From assembly GCF_001552375.1 (NCBI RefSeq), contig NZ_BCRB01000016.1:1-61934 (forward strand): 61,934 bases of DNA, in the 5' to 3' direction. The DNA comes from Cellulomonas iranensis NBRC 101100 = JCM 18110 (GTDB taxonomy: Bacteria; Actinomycetota; Actinomycetes; Actinomycetales; Cellulomonadaceae). Below are positions 1 to 8,322 of the stretch, piece after piece; within the stretch, counting starts at the first letter, position 1, and each line of letters opens with the position of its first letter. The position numbers were made by a program, and so were the translations under genes. The notes under the pieces were generated by a model, which saw only the letters and a program-made list of their open reading frames with translations, was not told where the DNA came from and ran no database searches.

Positions 1-635
1 CCCGCGCGGCCGCCGCCGCGGACGCCGCGGCACGCGTCCGCACGGCCGCGGACGCGCTCGACACGGCCGTCGCCGCGGCCGCGCCCGTCACCCGCATGGC
101 CAACCTCGCGGCCGGCACCGGCAGCGACAACGCGCACGCCCTCTCGCTCGCGACGTACGTGCTCGGACGCCGGTTCGAGGACGTCGTCGCCGCCGCGAAC
201 GACCGGCTCGCCGTGATGTCCGACGGCCGCTACGAGCTCGTGCGCTCCGACGAGAAGGAGGACGTGCGCACCCGCACGACCGGCCTGTCGATGCGGGTCG
301 TCGACCACCGCACCGAGCGTGCGCGCGACCCGCGCACGCTGTCCGGCGGCGAGACGTTCTACGTGTCGCTGTGCCTCGCTCTCGGCATGGCCGACGTCGT
401 CACCGCCGAGGCCGGCGGCGTCGAGCTCGGCACGCTGTTCGTGGACGAGGGGTTCGGTGCGCTCGACCCGCACGTGCTCGACCAGGTGCTCGCCGAGCTC
501 GGCCGGCTGCGCAGCGGCGGTCGCGTCGTCGGCGTCGTCTCGCACGTCGAAGCGCTCAAGCAGGCCGTCGCCGACCGCATCGAGATCCGCCCCACCCCCG
601 AGGGACCGAGCACGCTGCGCGTCCTGGCGGGCTGA
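1..635 (+). CDS. sbcC: SbcC-type SMC exonuclease subunit, C-terminal part (5' end outside window)
   Basis: The last 210 codons of a large ABC/SMC-type ATPase; the reading frame is open from base 3 and enters from outside the window. Visible are the end of an Ala/Arg-rich coiled coil, the ABC signature LSGGE (about residues 112-116 of the fragment), the Walker B strand with VDEGFG and ALD, and the switch histidine in VSHVEAL. The VDEGFGALD form is typical of SbcC/Rad50 rather than of ABC transporters. With SbcD, SbcC forms a cytoplasmic nuclease that opens DNA hairpins and trims double-strand ends. sbcD would be expected just upstream, outside the window. Identification is firm for the superfamily and likely for SbcC itself. 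Confidence 0.85.
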   Translation, partial: RAAAAADAAARVRTAADALDTAVAAAAPVTRMANLAAGTGSDNAHALSLATYVLGRRFEDVVAAANDRLAVMSDGRYELVRSDEKEDVRTRTTGLSMRVVDHRTERARDPRTLSGGETFYVSLCLALGMADVVTAEAGGVELGTLFVDEGFGALDPHVLDQVLAELGRLRSGGRVVGVVSHVEALKQAVADRIEIRPTPEGPSTLRVLAG

Positions 636-667
636 CGGCGCCCGTCCGACGGCGCCGGGCCCTGCTG

Positions 668-737
668 CACCACGTCCGGCCGCACCACGTCCTGCCGAGC
701 CTCGTGGAGCCTCACCACGTCCGGCCTCACCACGTCC
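668..737. repeat. Four copies of a 10-bp unit CACCACGTCC
   Basis: The decamer CACCACGTCC occurs at 668-677, 683-692, 713-722 and 728-737, in the gap after sbcC and running into the last codons of the following minus-strand gene. The core ACGT is self-complementary. It may be only a local duplication; no function is evident. Confidence 0.4.
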
Positions 738-1143
738 AGCCCCGCGCGGCGAGCTCGACCTCCTCACGGAACCGCTCCTGCGCGTCGCCCAGGGCCGCCG
801 GCCGGACCTCGACGCCCGCGAGCCCGCACGCCTCCGCCAGGAGCGCGTCGTACGCGAGCCGCGACGCGATGATCCGCTCGGCGCGGGCGTACGCGTGCAC
901 GTCGACCTCGAGCCGGCGCACGTGGTCCGCGACCGCGCCGAGCCGCTGCTGCACGCGCAGCGTCCGGAACGGGTCGTACGGCTCGGGCTCCGGGTGCCGC
1001 AGCCTGGCGGCCACCACCTCGAGCCGCGCCGCCAGCCACGTGCGCCAGCGCGGCGGCTCGTCCGGCGACGGGAACAGCGACCAGACGCCGAGCAGCACGA
1101 CGCTCGGTGCCACCGAGACCACCAGAAGCAGGAACCAGGTCAT
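727..1143 (-). CDS. Membrane-anchored small protein of unknown function
   Basis: A 138-aa protein with a single hydrophobic segment at the extreme N terminus (MTWFLLLVVSVAPSVVLLG), followed by a basic linker and a charged, probably alpha-helical cytoplasmic domain with regular Leu/Val spacing. The start at 1143 is chosen because AAGGA lies 7 bases upstream and because the next upstream in-frame residues look non-coding. It is convergent with sbcC and its last codons lie inside the CACCACGTCC repeat. I do not recognise the family; it resembles LemA-like or other N-terminally anchored actinobacterial proteins only in architecture. Confidence 0.6.
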   Translation of the reverse strand: MTWFLLLVVSVAPSVVLLGVWSLFPSPDEPPRWRTWLAARLEVVAARLRHPEPEPYDPFRTLRVQQRLGAVADHVRRLEVDVHAYARAERIIASRLAYDALLAEACGLAGVEVRPAALGDAQERFREEVELAARGWTW

Positions 1144-1334
1144 CGCGCGTCCTTGGTCGAAGCCCTGCCACGAGCCTAGGCAGCCGCTGTGACGTGCGCC
1201 ACAGGATCGGGCGTGGTCCCGGTGCGCGGGCCGCTCGTGCACGCGCACCACGGGACCTCCCGGGCTCGGGCGCCTACCGTGTGGGGCCGGGGCACCGGCC
1301 CGGACGGGCCGGGCACGACGAGGACGGGGAGCCG

Positions 1335-2024
1335 ATGGGAGCCAGAGGGGTCGTCGCGGGGGTCGTCGCGCTCGGACTCGTAGGGGTCGGCGCGTACGTC
1401 GGTGACCGGTTCGCGCGGGACGCCGCGCAGGAGCGCGCCGCGCAGGTCGTCACGCAGCAGCTCCAGGTCGACGGCGAGCCCGACGTGCGGATCGACGGGT
1501 TCCCGTTCCTCACGCAGCTCCTGGCACGCTCGCTCGACGACGTCGGCGCCACCGCCGCGGGCGTGGTGTTCGAGGGCGTGCGCGCGACCGACGTCGTCCT
1601 CGACGCGACGGACGTGTCGCTCGAGTCGCCCTACCGGGTCGGGCACGCGCGGCTGCAGGCGACGCTGCCCCCCGAGTCGATCGAGCGGGCCGTCGCCGAC
1701 CGCGCGAACCTCGTCGTCGACGTCACGGTCGACGGCGACGTGCTGCGCGCGTCCGGCCAGGTGCTGGGCGCCCCGCTGACGGCCGGCCTCGTGCCGCGCG
1801 TCGAGGACGGGCGCCTGCTCGTCGACCTGCGCGACGTCACGCTCGGGGTCGGTGCGCTCCAGGTGGACCGCCTGCCCGACGCGATCGCCGACCGGCTCAC
1901 CGGGCTCGAGGTCCCGCTCGGCGGTCTGCCCGAGGGCGTGGTGCTCGAGAGCGTCGCGGTCGTGCGCGACGGCGTCCGGTTCGTCGCCGGCGGCACCGAC
2001 GTCGTGCTGGAGCAGTCCCCGTGA
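1335..2024 (+). CDS. DUF2993 (LmeA-like) exported or membrane-tethered protein
   Basis: A 229-aa protein with an N-terminal hydrophobic segment (GVVAGVVALGLVGVGAYVG, residues about 4-22), then a beta-rich domain with the pattern seen in DUF2993: an early IDGFPFLTQLL motif, repeated short strands and a C-terminal GVRF/GTDVVL ending. DUF2993 proteins are envelope proteins of actinobacteria; mycobacterial LmeA is linked to lipomannan elongation. The ATG at 1335 follows a GGGGAG ribosome site. Its stop overlaps the start of the M50-type protease gene (GTGA), so the two are probably co-translated and may act together at the membrane. Confidence 0.75.
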   Translation: MGARGVVAGVVALGLVGVGAYVGDRFARDAAQERAAQVVTQQLQVDGEPDVRIDGFPFLTQLLARSLDDVGATAAGVVFEGVRATDVVLDATDVSLESPYRVGHARLQATLPPESIERAVADRANLVVDVTVDGDVLRASGQVLGAPLTAGLVPRVEDGRLLVDLRDVTLGVGALQVDRLPDAIADRLTGLEVPLGGLPEGVVLESVAVVRDGVRFVAGGTDVVLEQSP

Positions 2025-2785
2025 CGACCGCGCGGCTCGGGGCCGCCCCCGACGTCTCGGGCGTCGCCGACCTGTGGCAGCGCGTGACGACCGCGCAGCC
2101 CGCGCCCGACCGCACGACGGTGCTCGTCGTCGGCGCCGCGGTGCTGGTCGCGCTGCTCGTGCCCGGCCTGTGGCACCTGCTGCGCCACGGCCTGACGATC
2201 GTCCACGAGGCCGCGCACGCCGCGGTCGCGGTGCTGGTGGGCCGGCGGCTGTCGGGCATCCGCGTGCACTCCGACACGTCGGGGCTCACGGTGTCGCGCG
2301 GCAAGCCGCGCGGGCCGGGCATGGTGGCGACCGTGGCCGCCGGCTACCCCGGGCCCGCGCTGCTGGGCGTCGCGGCGGCGTGGCTGCTGTCCCGCGGGTA
2401 CGCGCTGGGCGTGCTGTGGCTGCTGCTGGTCGTCGTGGTCCTCGTGCTGCTGCAGATCCGCAACTGGTACGGGCTGTGGGCCGTGCTCGTCAGCGGGGCG
2501 GTGCTCGTCGGCGTCACCGGGTGGGCCCCGGCGGGCGCGCAGACGGTCGTCGCCGCGGGGATCACGTGGTTCCTGCTGCTCGGCGCGCCGCGGGCCGTGC
2601 TCGAGATGCAGACCCAGCGCGCCCGCCTCGCGCGGCGCGGCGGGCGCGACACCTCGGACGCGGGTCTGCTGGCGGGGCTCACGCACCTGCCGGCGGTCGT
2701 GTGGGTCGCGATCCTGCTGCTGGTGTGCCTCACCGCGCTCGTCGCGGGGGGAGCGTGGCTGCTCGCGGCGTGGCCGGGCGCCTGA
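2021..2785 (+). CDS. M50-like membrane zinc metalloprotease
   Basis: A 254-aa polytopic membrane protein with the zinc motif HEAAH at residues 62-66 inside the second hydrophobic region, as in site-2-protease (M50B-like) families. Five or six membrane segments follow, with an NWYG stretch near residue 155 where M50 enzymes carry their third zinc ligand region; an obvious LDG motif is missing, so the third ligand is uncertain. The GTG start overlaps the upstream DUF2993 stop by four bases. Possible role: intramembrane cleavage of an envelope or signalling protein. The pairing with an envelope DUF2993 protein is suggestive, but the substrate is unknown. Confidence 0.7.
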   Translation: MTTARLGAAPDVSGVADLWQRVTTAQPAPDRTTVLVVGAAVLVALLVPGLWHLLRHGLTIVHEAAHAAVAVLVGRRLSGIRVHSDTSGLTVSRGKPRGPGMVATVAAGYPGPALLGVAAAWLLSRGYALGVLWLLLVVVVLVLLQIRNWYGLWAVLVSGAVLVGVTGWAPAGAQTVVAAGITWFLLLGAPRAVLEMQTQRARLARRGGRDTSDAGLLAGLTHLPAVVWVAILLLVCLTALVAGGAWLLAAWPGA

Positions 2786-2802
2786 CCTGCGGCGTCACCC
2801 GT

Positions 2803-2861
2803 CGGTGGGACATGGGTGCGCGTCGGTGTGCACGGGGCGACATCGGCCCGACGTCCCACCG
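2803..2861. other. 9-bp inverted repeat upstream of the IclR gene
   Basis: CGGTGGGAC at 2803-2811 is repeated in inverted form as GTCCCACCG at 2853-2861, separated by 41 bases. It lies after the protease stop and ends about 30 bases before the IclR start, so it could be a widely spaced operator or part of a terminator. Confidence 0.3.
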
Positions 2862-2892
2862 GACGTGCGTCCAGGTCTGCCAGAGTGATGCG

Positions 2893-3729
2893 GTGAGCAC
2901 AACACCGGACGATGAGGCCCGCCCGGCGCGCAACGAGTCGCTCTCGCTGCGACGTGCGCTCGCCCTGCTCGACGTGTGCGCGCAGGACTCCGACCCCGCG
3001 GGTCTCACGGCCGCCGAGATCGGCCGCCGGCTCGACGTCCACAAGTCCACGGTCCTGCGCCTCGCGGCGCCGCTGCTCGAGGCCGAGCTGCTGCGACGCG
3101 ACGCGAGCACCAGCCGGTTCCGCCTCGGGCCGGGCGCGCTGCGCCTGGGCCACGCGTACCTCGCGAGCCTCGACGTCGAGACCGTCGCGGCCGGCCCGCT
3201 CGACGACCTCGCGCGCACGAGCGGCTGCACGTCGATCCTGTCCGTGCCGGACGGGCTGCAGGTCCGGGTCGCCGGTCGGCGCCCCGCGCCGGGGGCCGCC
3301 GGGCGTGCGGCGGGCCGCGTGCCCGCGAGCGTGCCCATGCACTGCTCCGCGAGCGGCAAGGCGATCCTGTCGTTCGCGGCGCCGTCGCTGGTCGACCGTG
3401 CGGTCGCGGCCGGGTTGCAGGCGGCGACGCCGCGGTCGATCACCGACCCGGGCGAGCTGCGCGCCGAGCTGATGCGCACGCGGCGGCGCGGCTTCGCGGT
3501 CGACGACCGCGAGCTCGACCCCGACCTGCGGGCGGTCGCTGCGCCCGTGCTCGACCACACGGGGGACGTGGTCGGTGCGCTCTCGGTCGTCGCACCCGCC
3601 GCGCGGATGCCGGCGGCGGTCGTGCAGGAGCACGCCCGCGCGGTCGTGCACGCGGCCCGGACCGTCACGCGGCACCTCGGCGGCGTCGCGGGGCCGGGCG
3701 TCGACGTGCACGCGCGCCGCGGCGCCTGA
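2893..3729 (+). CDS. IclR family transcriptional regulator
   Basis: 278 aa. An N-terminal winged helix-turn-helix (about residues 15-75; SLRRALALLDVC, then EIGRRLDVHKSTVLRL as helix-turn-helix) is followed by the IclR ligand-binding domain, with the typical MHCSASGKAIL stretch near residue 155 and RGFAVDDRELDPDLRAVAAPV near residue 200. IclR proteins are cytoplasmic homodimers that switch catabolic or transport genes with a small effector. No obvious target operon is divergent from it; the next gene (map) is convergent. The GTG start is preceded by a short non-coding stretch with a 9-bp inverted repeat that may be its own operator. The effector cannot be predicted. Confidence 0.85.
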   Translation: MSTTPDDEARPARNESLSLRRALALLDVCAQDSDPAGLTAAEIGRRLDVHKSTVLRLAAPLLEAELLRRDASTSRFRLGPGALRLGHAYLASLDVETVAAGPLDDLARTSGCTSILSVPDGLQVRVAGRRPAPGAAGRAAGRVPASVPMHCSASGKAILSFAAPSLVDRAVAAGLQAATPRSITDPGELRAELMRTRRRGFAVDDRELDPDLRAVAAPVLDHTGDVVGALSVVAPAARMPAAVVQEHARAVVHAARTVTRHLGGVAGPGVDVHARRGA

Positions 3730-3767
3730 CGGCGACGTCTCCGGACCCGTCGGCCCCGACCGCGGAC

Positions 3768-3794
3768 CCGCTGCCCGGTCCGGGACCGGAGCGG
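3768..3794. terminator. Hairpin between convergent IclR and map genes
   Basis: CCGCT-GC-CCGGTC, a three-base loop, then GACCGG-AGCGG form an 11-bp stem with a two-base bulge. It lies between two convergent genes and has no T tract, as is common in high-GC actinobacteria. Confidence 0.45.
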
Positions 3795-3825
3795 CGCACG
3801 GGTGCGCCCGCGGCGCCGGGGCGTC

Positions 3826-4605
3826 TCAGTCCGTCGAGGTCGGCAGCGTGAGGATCTCCACGCCGTCCTCCGTGACGGCGACGGTGTGCTCGGTGTGGGC
3901 CGTGAGGCACCCCGTCGCGCTGCGCAGGGTCCAGCCGTCGGCGTCGGTGACGAGCTCGTCGGTGTCGGCCATGACCCACGGCTCGAGCGCGAGCAGCAGC
4001 CCGGGTCTCAGCGTGTAGCCGCGCCCGGGCCGGCCGGTGTTGGGGACGTGCGGGTCCTGGTGCATGGTCGAGCCGATGCCGTGCCCGCCGAACTCGGTGT
4101 TGACCGGGAACCCGGCGCCGGTGAGGACGGTGCCGATCGCGTGCGACAGGTCGCCGATGCGGGCGCCGGGCCGGACCTCCGCGATCGCCGCCGCGAGCGC
4201 GGTGCGGGTCGCCTCGATGAGCACGTCGGCCTGCGGCGACGGCCGCTCGCCGACGACGAAGCTGATCGCGGCGTCGGCCGCGACGCCGTCCTTGAGGACC
4301 GCGAGGTCGAGCGTGAGCAGGTCGCCGTCGGCGAGCACGCGGTCGTGCGGGAGGCCGTGCAGCACGGCGTCGTCGACCGACGTGCACACGTAGTGGCCGA
4401 ACGGCCCGCGGCCGAACGACGGCGCGTAGTCGACGTAGCAGGACTGCGCACCGGACTCGCGGATCAGCTGGGCGGTCCACGCGTCGATCTCGAGCAGGTT
4501 GGTCCCGGCCCGGGTGCGGCGCCGCAGCTCGGCGAGGATGTCGCCGACGAGGCGCCCGGTCACGCGTGCGCGTGCCAGCTCGGACGGGGACAGGATCTCG
4601 ATCAT
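3826..4605 (-). CDS. map: Type I methionine aminopeptidase
   Basis: 259 aa, the usual length for a type I enzyme without N-terminal extension. It removes the initiator methionine from nascent proteins using a two-metal centre. The pita-bread metal ligands can be read: DLAVLKDGV and DAAISFVVGE (two aspartates), GHGIGSTMHQDP (histidine), LALEPWVM (glutamate) and a final glutamate in the C-terminal TEHTVAVTEDGVEIL. The start at 4605 follows AAGGACC. It is divergent from a small XRE regulator across a 104-bp region holding a palindromic operator, an arrangement I recall as common in actinobacteria for an accessory map copy; the operator may serve both genes. Confidence 0.92.
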   Translation of the reverse strand: MIEILSPSELARARVTGRLVGDILAELRRRTRAGTNLLEIDAWTAQLIRESGAQSCYVDYAPSFGRGPFGHYVCTSVDDAVLHGLPHDRVLADGDLLTLDLAVLKDGVAADAAISFVVGERPSPQADVLIEATRTALAAAIAEVRPGARIGDLSHAIGTVLTGAGFPVNTEFGGHGIGSTMHQDPHVPNTGRPGRGYTLRPGLLLALEPWVMADTDELVTDADGWTLRSATGCLTAHTEHTVAVTEDGVEILTLPTSTD

Positions 4606-4686
4606 GCGGGGGGTCCTTCGCGGGAGGTGCGGGGTGGGGCGGGGGTCCGGGAGGCCGGCGCGCTCGGATAACAATACCGGGAAGAC

Positions 4687-4698
4687 AGTACCGGTACT
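4687..4698. promoter_or_regulatory. Perfect 12-bp palindrome AGTACCGGTACT, probable XRE operator
   Basis: A perfect palindrome 11 bases before the XRE start. A related half-site AATACCGG lies at 4673-4680. The right half overlaps TACTAT (4695-4700), a good actinobacterial -10 hexamer placed 9 bases before the ATG, which suggests a leaderless transcript whose promoter is blocked by autoregulatory binding. Confidence 0.55.
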
Positions 4699-4709
4699 AT
4701 CATCGCCCC

Positions 4710-5000
4710 ATGGTCCGCCTGCCGCTCACGCCCGCCGAGGTCGAGCGCGGGAAGCGCCTCGGCGCCCTTCTGCGCGACGCCCGCGGGCCCCGCACGATCC
4801 TCGACACCGCGCTCGACGCGGGCGTGTCCCCCGAGACGCTGCGCAAGATCGAGTCCGGCCGCGTCGCGACGCCGTCGTTCCCCACGATCGCCGCGCTCGC
4901 CGCCGTGCTCGGGCTCTCGCTCGACGAGCTGTGGGCGCGGATCGCCGAGCCCGGGGTCGACGCGGCGCCGCGCGGCGCGCGGCAGCGGCTGGCGTCCTGA
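4710..5000 (+). CDS. Small XRE-family transcriptional regulator
   Basis: A 96-aa protein that is almost entirely a five-helix Cro/C1 fold (residues 12-75), with GVSPETLRKIESGRVATPSF as turn and recognition helix, and a short C-terminal tail. It starts with ATG at 4710 without a Shine-Dalgarno sequence; the -10-like TACTAT ends 9 bases upstream, so the message is probably leaderless. It is divergent from map and most likely binds the AGTACCGGTACT palindrome between them, controlling itself and possibly map. Confidence 0.8.
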   Translation: MVRLPLTPAEVERGKRLGALLRDARGPRTILDTALDAGVSPETLRKIESGRVATPSFPTIAALAAVLGLSLDELWARIAEPGVDAAPRGARQRLAS

Positions 5001-5060
5001 CCCACCCGGATCCCCGCCTGCCCCGGGCGGCCCGGTGGCGGGAGAGCGGAGCGCGCGCCC

Positions 5061-5810
5061 TCAGTCCGCGACCACGCACCGCCCCAGCTCGCGGTCGAGG
5101 GCGTCGCGCTCGGCGCGCGTGACCCACAGCCCGTAGGCGGCCTTCACGTCCACCTGGCGCAGCGCGTACACGCACCGGTAGCCCGAGTTCGGCGGCAGCC
5201 ACGTCGCCGCGTCGCCCGCACCCTTGCGCTGGTTGGTCGGGCCGTCGACGGCCTGCAGGTTGGCGGGGTCGTTCGCGAACGCGCGGCGCTGCTCGGCCGT
5301 CCAGCCCTGCGCGCCCTTCTGCCACGCGTCCGACAGCGCCACGACGTGGTCGATCTGCACCTGCGACGACCGCTCGCCGCGCTCGAACGCGATCGTCGTG
5401 CCCGTGTACGGGTCGTCGAGCGTGCCCGTCAGCACGACGCACCCGCGCGTCGCGGGGTCGGTCGTCACGTCGACCAGGTCCCGCGCGAGGACGTCGTTGC
5501 GCGTGTCGCAGCCGTTGCGGTCGACGTCCGCCCACGCCTGCCCGAACTCCTCCCGGGCGTAGCCCGTGCGCGGTGCGCGCCCCTTGACCGCGAGCCCGTC
5601 GAGCGCGGCGTGCCCGGCCGCGAGGTCGGCCGCCGTCACCGGGTAGCGGGCCGCCGCGCGCGCGTCGAGCCAGACCGGTCCGCCCAGCCCCGCACCGAGG
5701 GCCACGAGCAGCAGCAGCGTCCAGGGCCACGCGCGCCGGCGGCGACGGCCCCCGGACCGGGGCGCGGGACGGGGCGAGGCGGCGCGGACGAGGGCGTCGA
5801 GCGAGGTCAC
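5061..5810 (-). CDS. Secreted or membrane-anchored HNH nuclease-like protein (DUF1524)
   Basis: 249 aa. A basic N terminus and one membrane or signal segment (residues 30-48, TLLLLVALGAGLGG) are followed by an extracytoplasmic domain of the DUF1524/GmrSD C-terminal type. The beta-beta-alpha metal motif is visible: IDHVVALSDAW (D154, H155) and, further on, an NDPANLQAV...NQRKG pattern supplying the downstream Asn and Lys. Four cysteines, including RNGCD and YRCVYAL, could form disulfides as expected outside the cell. Such proteins are widespread in actinobacteria and are thought to degrade extracellular DNA. The start is GTG. Confidence 0.82.
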   Translation of the reverse strand: MTSLDALVRAASPRPAPRSGGRRRRRAWPWTLLLLVALGAGLGGPVWLDARAAARYPVTAADLAAGHAALDGLAVKGRAPRTGYAREEFGQAWADVDRNGCDTRNDVLARDLVDVTTDPATRGCVVLTGTLDDPYTGTTIAFERGERSSQVQIDHVVALSDAWQKGAQGWTAEQRRAFANDPANLQAVDGPTNQRKGAGDAATWLPPNSGYRCVYALRQVDVKAAYGLWVTRAERDALDRELGRCVVAD

Positions 5811-5994
5811 GGGCGCACACCCTGCCGGACGGGTCCGACAGCGCGCGCGCCGACGCGCGCGGGCGGCGACGTGGCACGCACCACGACCGCCTGGGGGTGG
5901 GTCGCCTCCGCCCGGGGCGGGTCACGCCCGCGTGCCCGCGGACACGGCGGCGCCCGGTCGCCCCGCTCGCGTCGCCCGCGTGCCGGGGGCGCGG

Positions 5995-6453
5995 TCAGTC
6001 CTCGACGTCCTCCGGCAGCGCCTCGTGCCCCGGGCGGCCGTGCGTCCGCTCGCGCTCCTTGAGCTGCGCCTCGTACACGTGCCGCCGCCCCGCCGTGAGC
6101 TCGTCACGGACGAGCCGCTCGGCGTCGGCGAACGCGCGGTGGTAGCCGTCGTCGAACTCCTCGACCACCTGGAACGTCCACCGGCCCGGGAGCACGTCGC
6201 GGCCCACCACGTCGGCCCGCACGCGGTCCGCGAGCTCGCCGTGCCCGGCCTCCTCGAGCCGGTCCAGCGCCTCCTGCAGCTCCATGTCCGCGCGCCCGAC
6301 CAGCCGGTGGAACGCGTAGAGCATGCCGCGTGCGTGCTCCACCACCTCGAACGCGGCGGTCACGCCGCCGACGGCCTCGACCGTCGCGTCGTCCACCCCC
6401 GGGGGCGGCAGGTGCCGGTCGTCGGGCCCGTCGTCGCGCGTGCGCTCAGCCAT
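5995..6453 (-). CDS. Conserved actinobacterial protein of unknown function
   Basis: A 152-aa, largely alpha-helical soluble protein. A long amphipathic helix (AVGGVTAAFEVVEHARGMLYAFHRLVGRAD is read in two parts around residues 26-55) is followed by a coiled-coil-like segment, a GRDVLPGRWTFQVVEEFD motif, and a charged C terminus. The centre is rich in Tyr/Phe/His and looks conserved. ATG at 6453 is preferred over longer versions because the upstream extension is Arg/Pro-rich and lacks a ribosome site. It stands alone on its strand, divergent from the APC permease gene. I recognise it only as a recurrent actinobacterial hypothetical. Confidence 0.65.
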   Translation of the reverse strand: MAERTRDDGPDDRHLPPPGVDDATVEAVGGVTAAFEVVEHARGMLYAFHRLVGRADMELQEALDRLEEAGHGELADRVRADVVGRDVLPGRWTFQVVEEFDDGYHRAFADAERLVRDELTAGRRHVYEAQLKERERTHGRPGHEALPEDVED

Positions 6454-6632
6454 GGCACCCACCCTGCGGCCGCCGCGCGCCGACCGCACGCCCGGCGCCC
6501 TCCACCGCCCGGGCAGGTGGGCGCGACGACGCCCGACGCCGGACGCGGGTGCCGGGACGTACGTCCGGTGGACCGTGGGGCGCTCGCGCGTCATGCTCAC
6601 CCGGTGACGCGCACGACACCCGAGGGGGAGCG

Positions 6633-8183
6633 ATGACGGCAGCACAGGACGCGCCGGGGGGCCGGGGTCCCCGCGGCATCCTGCGGCGCAGGTCCGTCGA
6701 GGACGCGCTCGCGGCGGTCGACGACCCGTCGCGGCAGCTGCGCCGCACCCTCACGGCGTGGGACCTCGCCGTGCTCGGCGTCGCCGTCGCCGTCGGCGCG
6801 GGCATCTTCTCGGTCGGTGCGACGGCCGCCGCGCGGCACGCCGGGCCGTCGGTCATCGTCTCGTTCCTCATCGCGTCCGTCGTCTGCGGGCTCGCGATCA
6901 TGTGCTACGCCGAGTTCGCGTCGACCATGCCGGTCGCGGGGTCGGCGTACACGTACTCGTACACGACCATGGGCGAGTTCGTCGCGTGGATCATCGGCTG
7001 GGACCTGATCCTCGAGATGCTGCTGGCCTCGGCCGTCATCGCGAAGTTCTGGGGCGTGTACCTGTCGGACGCGTTCGGGCTGTTCGGCGTCGACGTGCCG
7101 ACGGTCGTCAGCCTCGGCGGCGTCGAGGTCGCGTGGGGCCCCATGCTGATCGTCGCCGTGTTCACGGCCCTGCTCGCGGTCGGCACGCGCCTGTCGACGC
7201 GCGTGAACAGCGTGTTCACGATCATCAAGGTCGGCATCACGCTGTTCGTCATCATCGCCGGGTTCTTCTACGTCAAGGCCGAGAACTGGACGCCGTTCGT
7301 GCCGCCCGCCGAGCCGGCGCCCGCCGGCACGAGCGGGCTGCACCAGCCGCTCACCGGCTTCCTGCTGGGCTTCGAGCCCACGACGTACGGCGTCATGGGC
7401 ATCCTGTCCGGCGCCGCGCTGGTGTTCTTCGCGTTCATCGGGTTCGACGTCGTCGCCACCACCGCGGAGGAGACCAAGGACCCGCAGCGGGCCGTGCCCA
7501 AGGGGATCCTCGGCGGGCTCGCGCTCGTCACCGTGCTGTACGTGCTGGTGACGGTCGTCGTCACCGGGATGGTGAGCTACCGCGACCTCGCGGCGTCCGA
7601 CTCGCCGTCCCTCACCACCGCGTTCGTGCTGGTCGGGGCCGACTGGGCGGGCAAGGTGATCTCGGTCGGCATCCTCGTGGGCCTGACGAGCGTGCTCATG
7701 GTGCTGCTGCTGGGGCTCACGCGCGTCGTGTTCGCGATGAGCCGCGACGGCCTGCTGCCGCGGGCCGTGTCCCGCACGTCGCCGCGGTTCGGCACGCCGA
7801 TGTGGCTGCAGATCGGCGCCGGGGTCGTCGTCGCGCTCATCGCCGGGCTGTCGGAGGTCGAGCTGCTCGAGGAGATGATCAACATCGGCACGCTGTCCGC
7901 ATTCGTGCTGGTCAGCTTCGGCGTCCCGCTGCTGCGGCGCTCGCGGCCCGACCTGCCGCGCGGCTTCCGCGTGCCGTGGTCGCCCGTGCTGCCGGTGCTC
8001 GCGGGCGTCGCGTGCCTGTGGCTCATGCTCAACCTCACGACGCTCACGTGGCTGCGGTTCCTCGTGTGGGTCGCGGTCGGGGCGGTCGTCTACGCGACGT
8101 TCTCGTACCGGAACTCGATGCTCGGACGCGGCCGGCCCGTCGCGCTGACGGAGTCCGAGCTCGAGGGCGGTGCGCACGGCTGA
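6633..8183 (+). CDS. APC-superfamily amino acid permease, cationic amino acid transporter type
   Basis: 516 aa with about 12-14 hydrophobic segments. The first segment carries the substrate-site motif GAGIFSVGATAA (about residues 54-65) that marks APC transporters, and the N-terminal lead DDPSRQLRRTLTAWDLAVLG plus the FIGFDVVATTAEETKDPQRAVP block near residue 270 are typical of the CAT (2.A.3.3) subfamily. It should import an amino acid or polyamine across the cytoplasmic membrane, driven by the ion gradient or by exchange. The start follows GAGGGGGAG. No metabolic genes flank it, so the substrate cannot be inferred from context. Confidence 0.88.
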   Translation: MTAAQDAPGGRGPRGILRRRSVEDALAAVDDPSRQLRRTLTAWDLAVLGVAVAVGAGIFSVGATAAARHAGPSVIVSFLIASVVCGLAIMCYAEFASTMPVAGSAYTYSYTTMGEFVAWIIGWDLILEMLLASAVIAKFWGVYLSDAFGLFGVDVPTVVSLGGVEVAWGPMLIVAVFTALLAVGTRLSTRVNSVFTIIKVGITLFVIIAGFFYVKAENWTPFVPPAEPAPAGTSGLHQPLTGFLLGFEPTTYGVMGILSGAALVFFAFIGFDVVATTAEETKDPQRAVPKGILGGLALVTVLYVLVTVVVTGMVSYRDLAASDSPSLTTAFVLVGADWAGKVISVGILVGLTSVLMVLLLGLTRVVFAMSRDGLLPRAVSRTSPRFGTPMWLQIGAGVVVALIAGLSEVELLEEMINIGTLSAFVLVSFGVPLLRRSRPDLPRGFRVPWSPVLPVLAGVACLWLMLNLTTLTWLRFLVWVAVGAVVYATFSYRNSMLGRGRPVALTESELEGGAHG

Positions 8184-8322
8184 GCCGTCGGCGTGCCCCT
8201 GACCTGCGGGTGACCGCACCGCGGGTTCACCCGGACGCGCGTCCGGTTGGGCCCGGGGGCCCGGTCGGCGCGGTGGCACCTGCGGCATACTGGCGCGCAA
8301 GCCACCGAAGGGACCCCCTCAC

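Noticed and set aside
668..737. CACCACGTCC repeats as a possible CRISPR or origin-type iteron array
   Set aside because: Only four 10-bp copies with irregular spacing of 5 to 20 bases; too short and too few for either.
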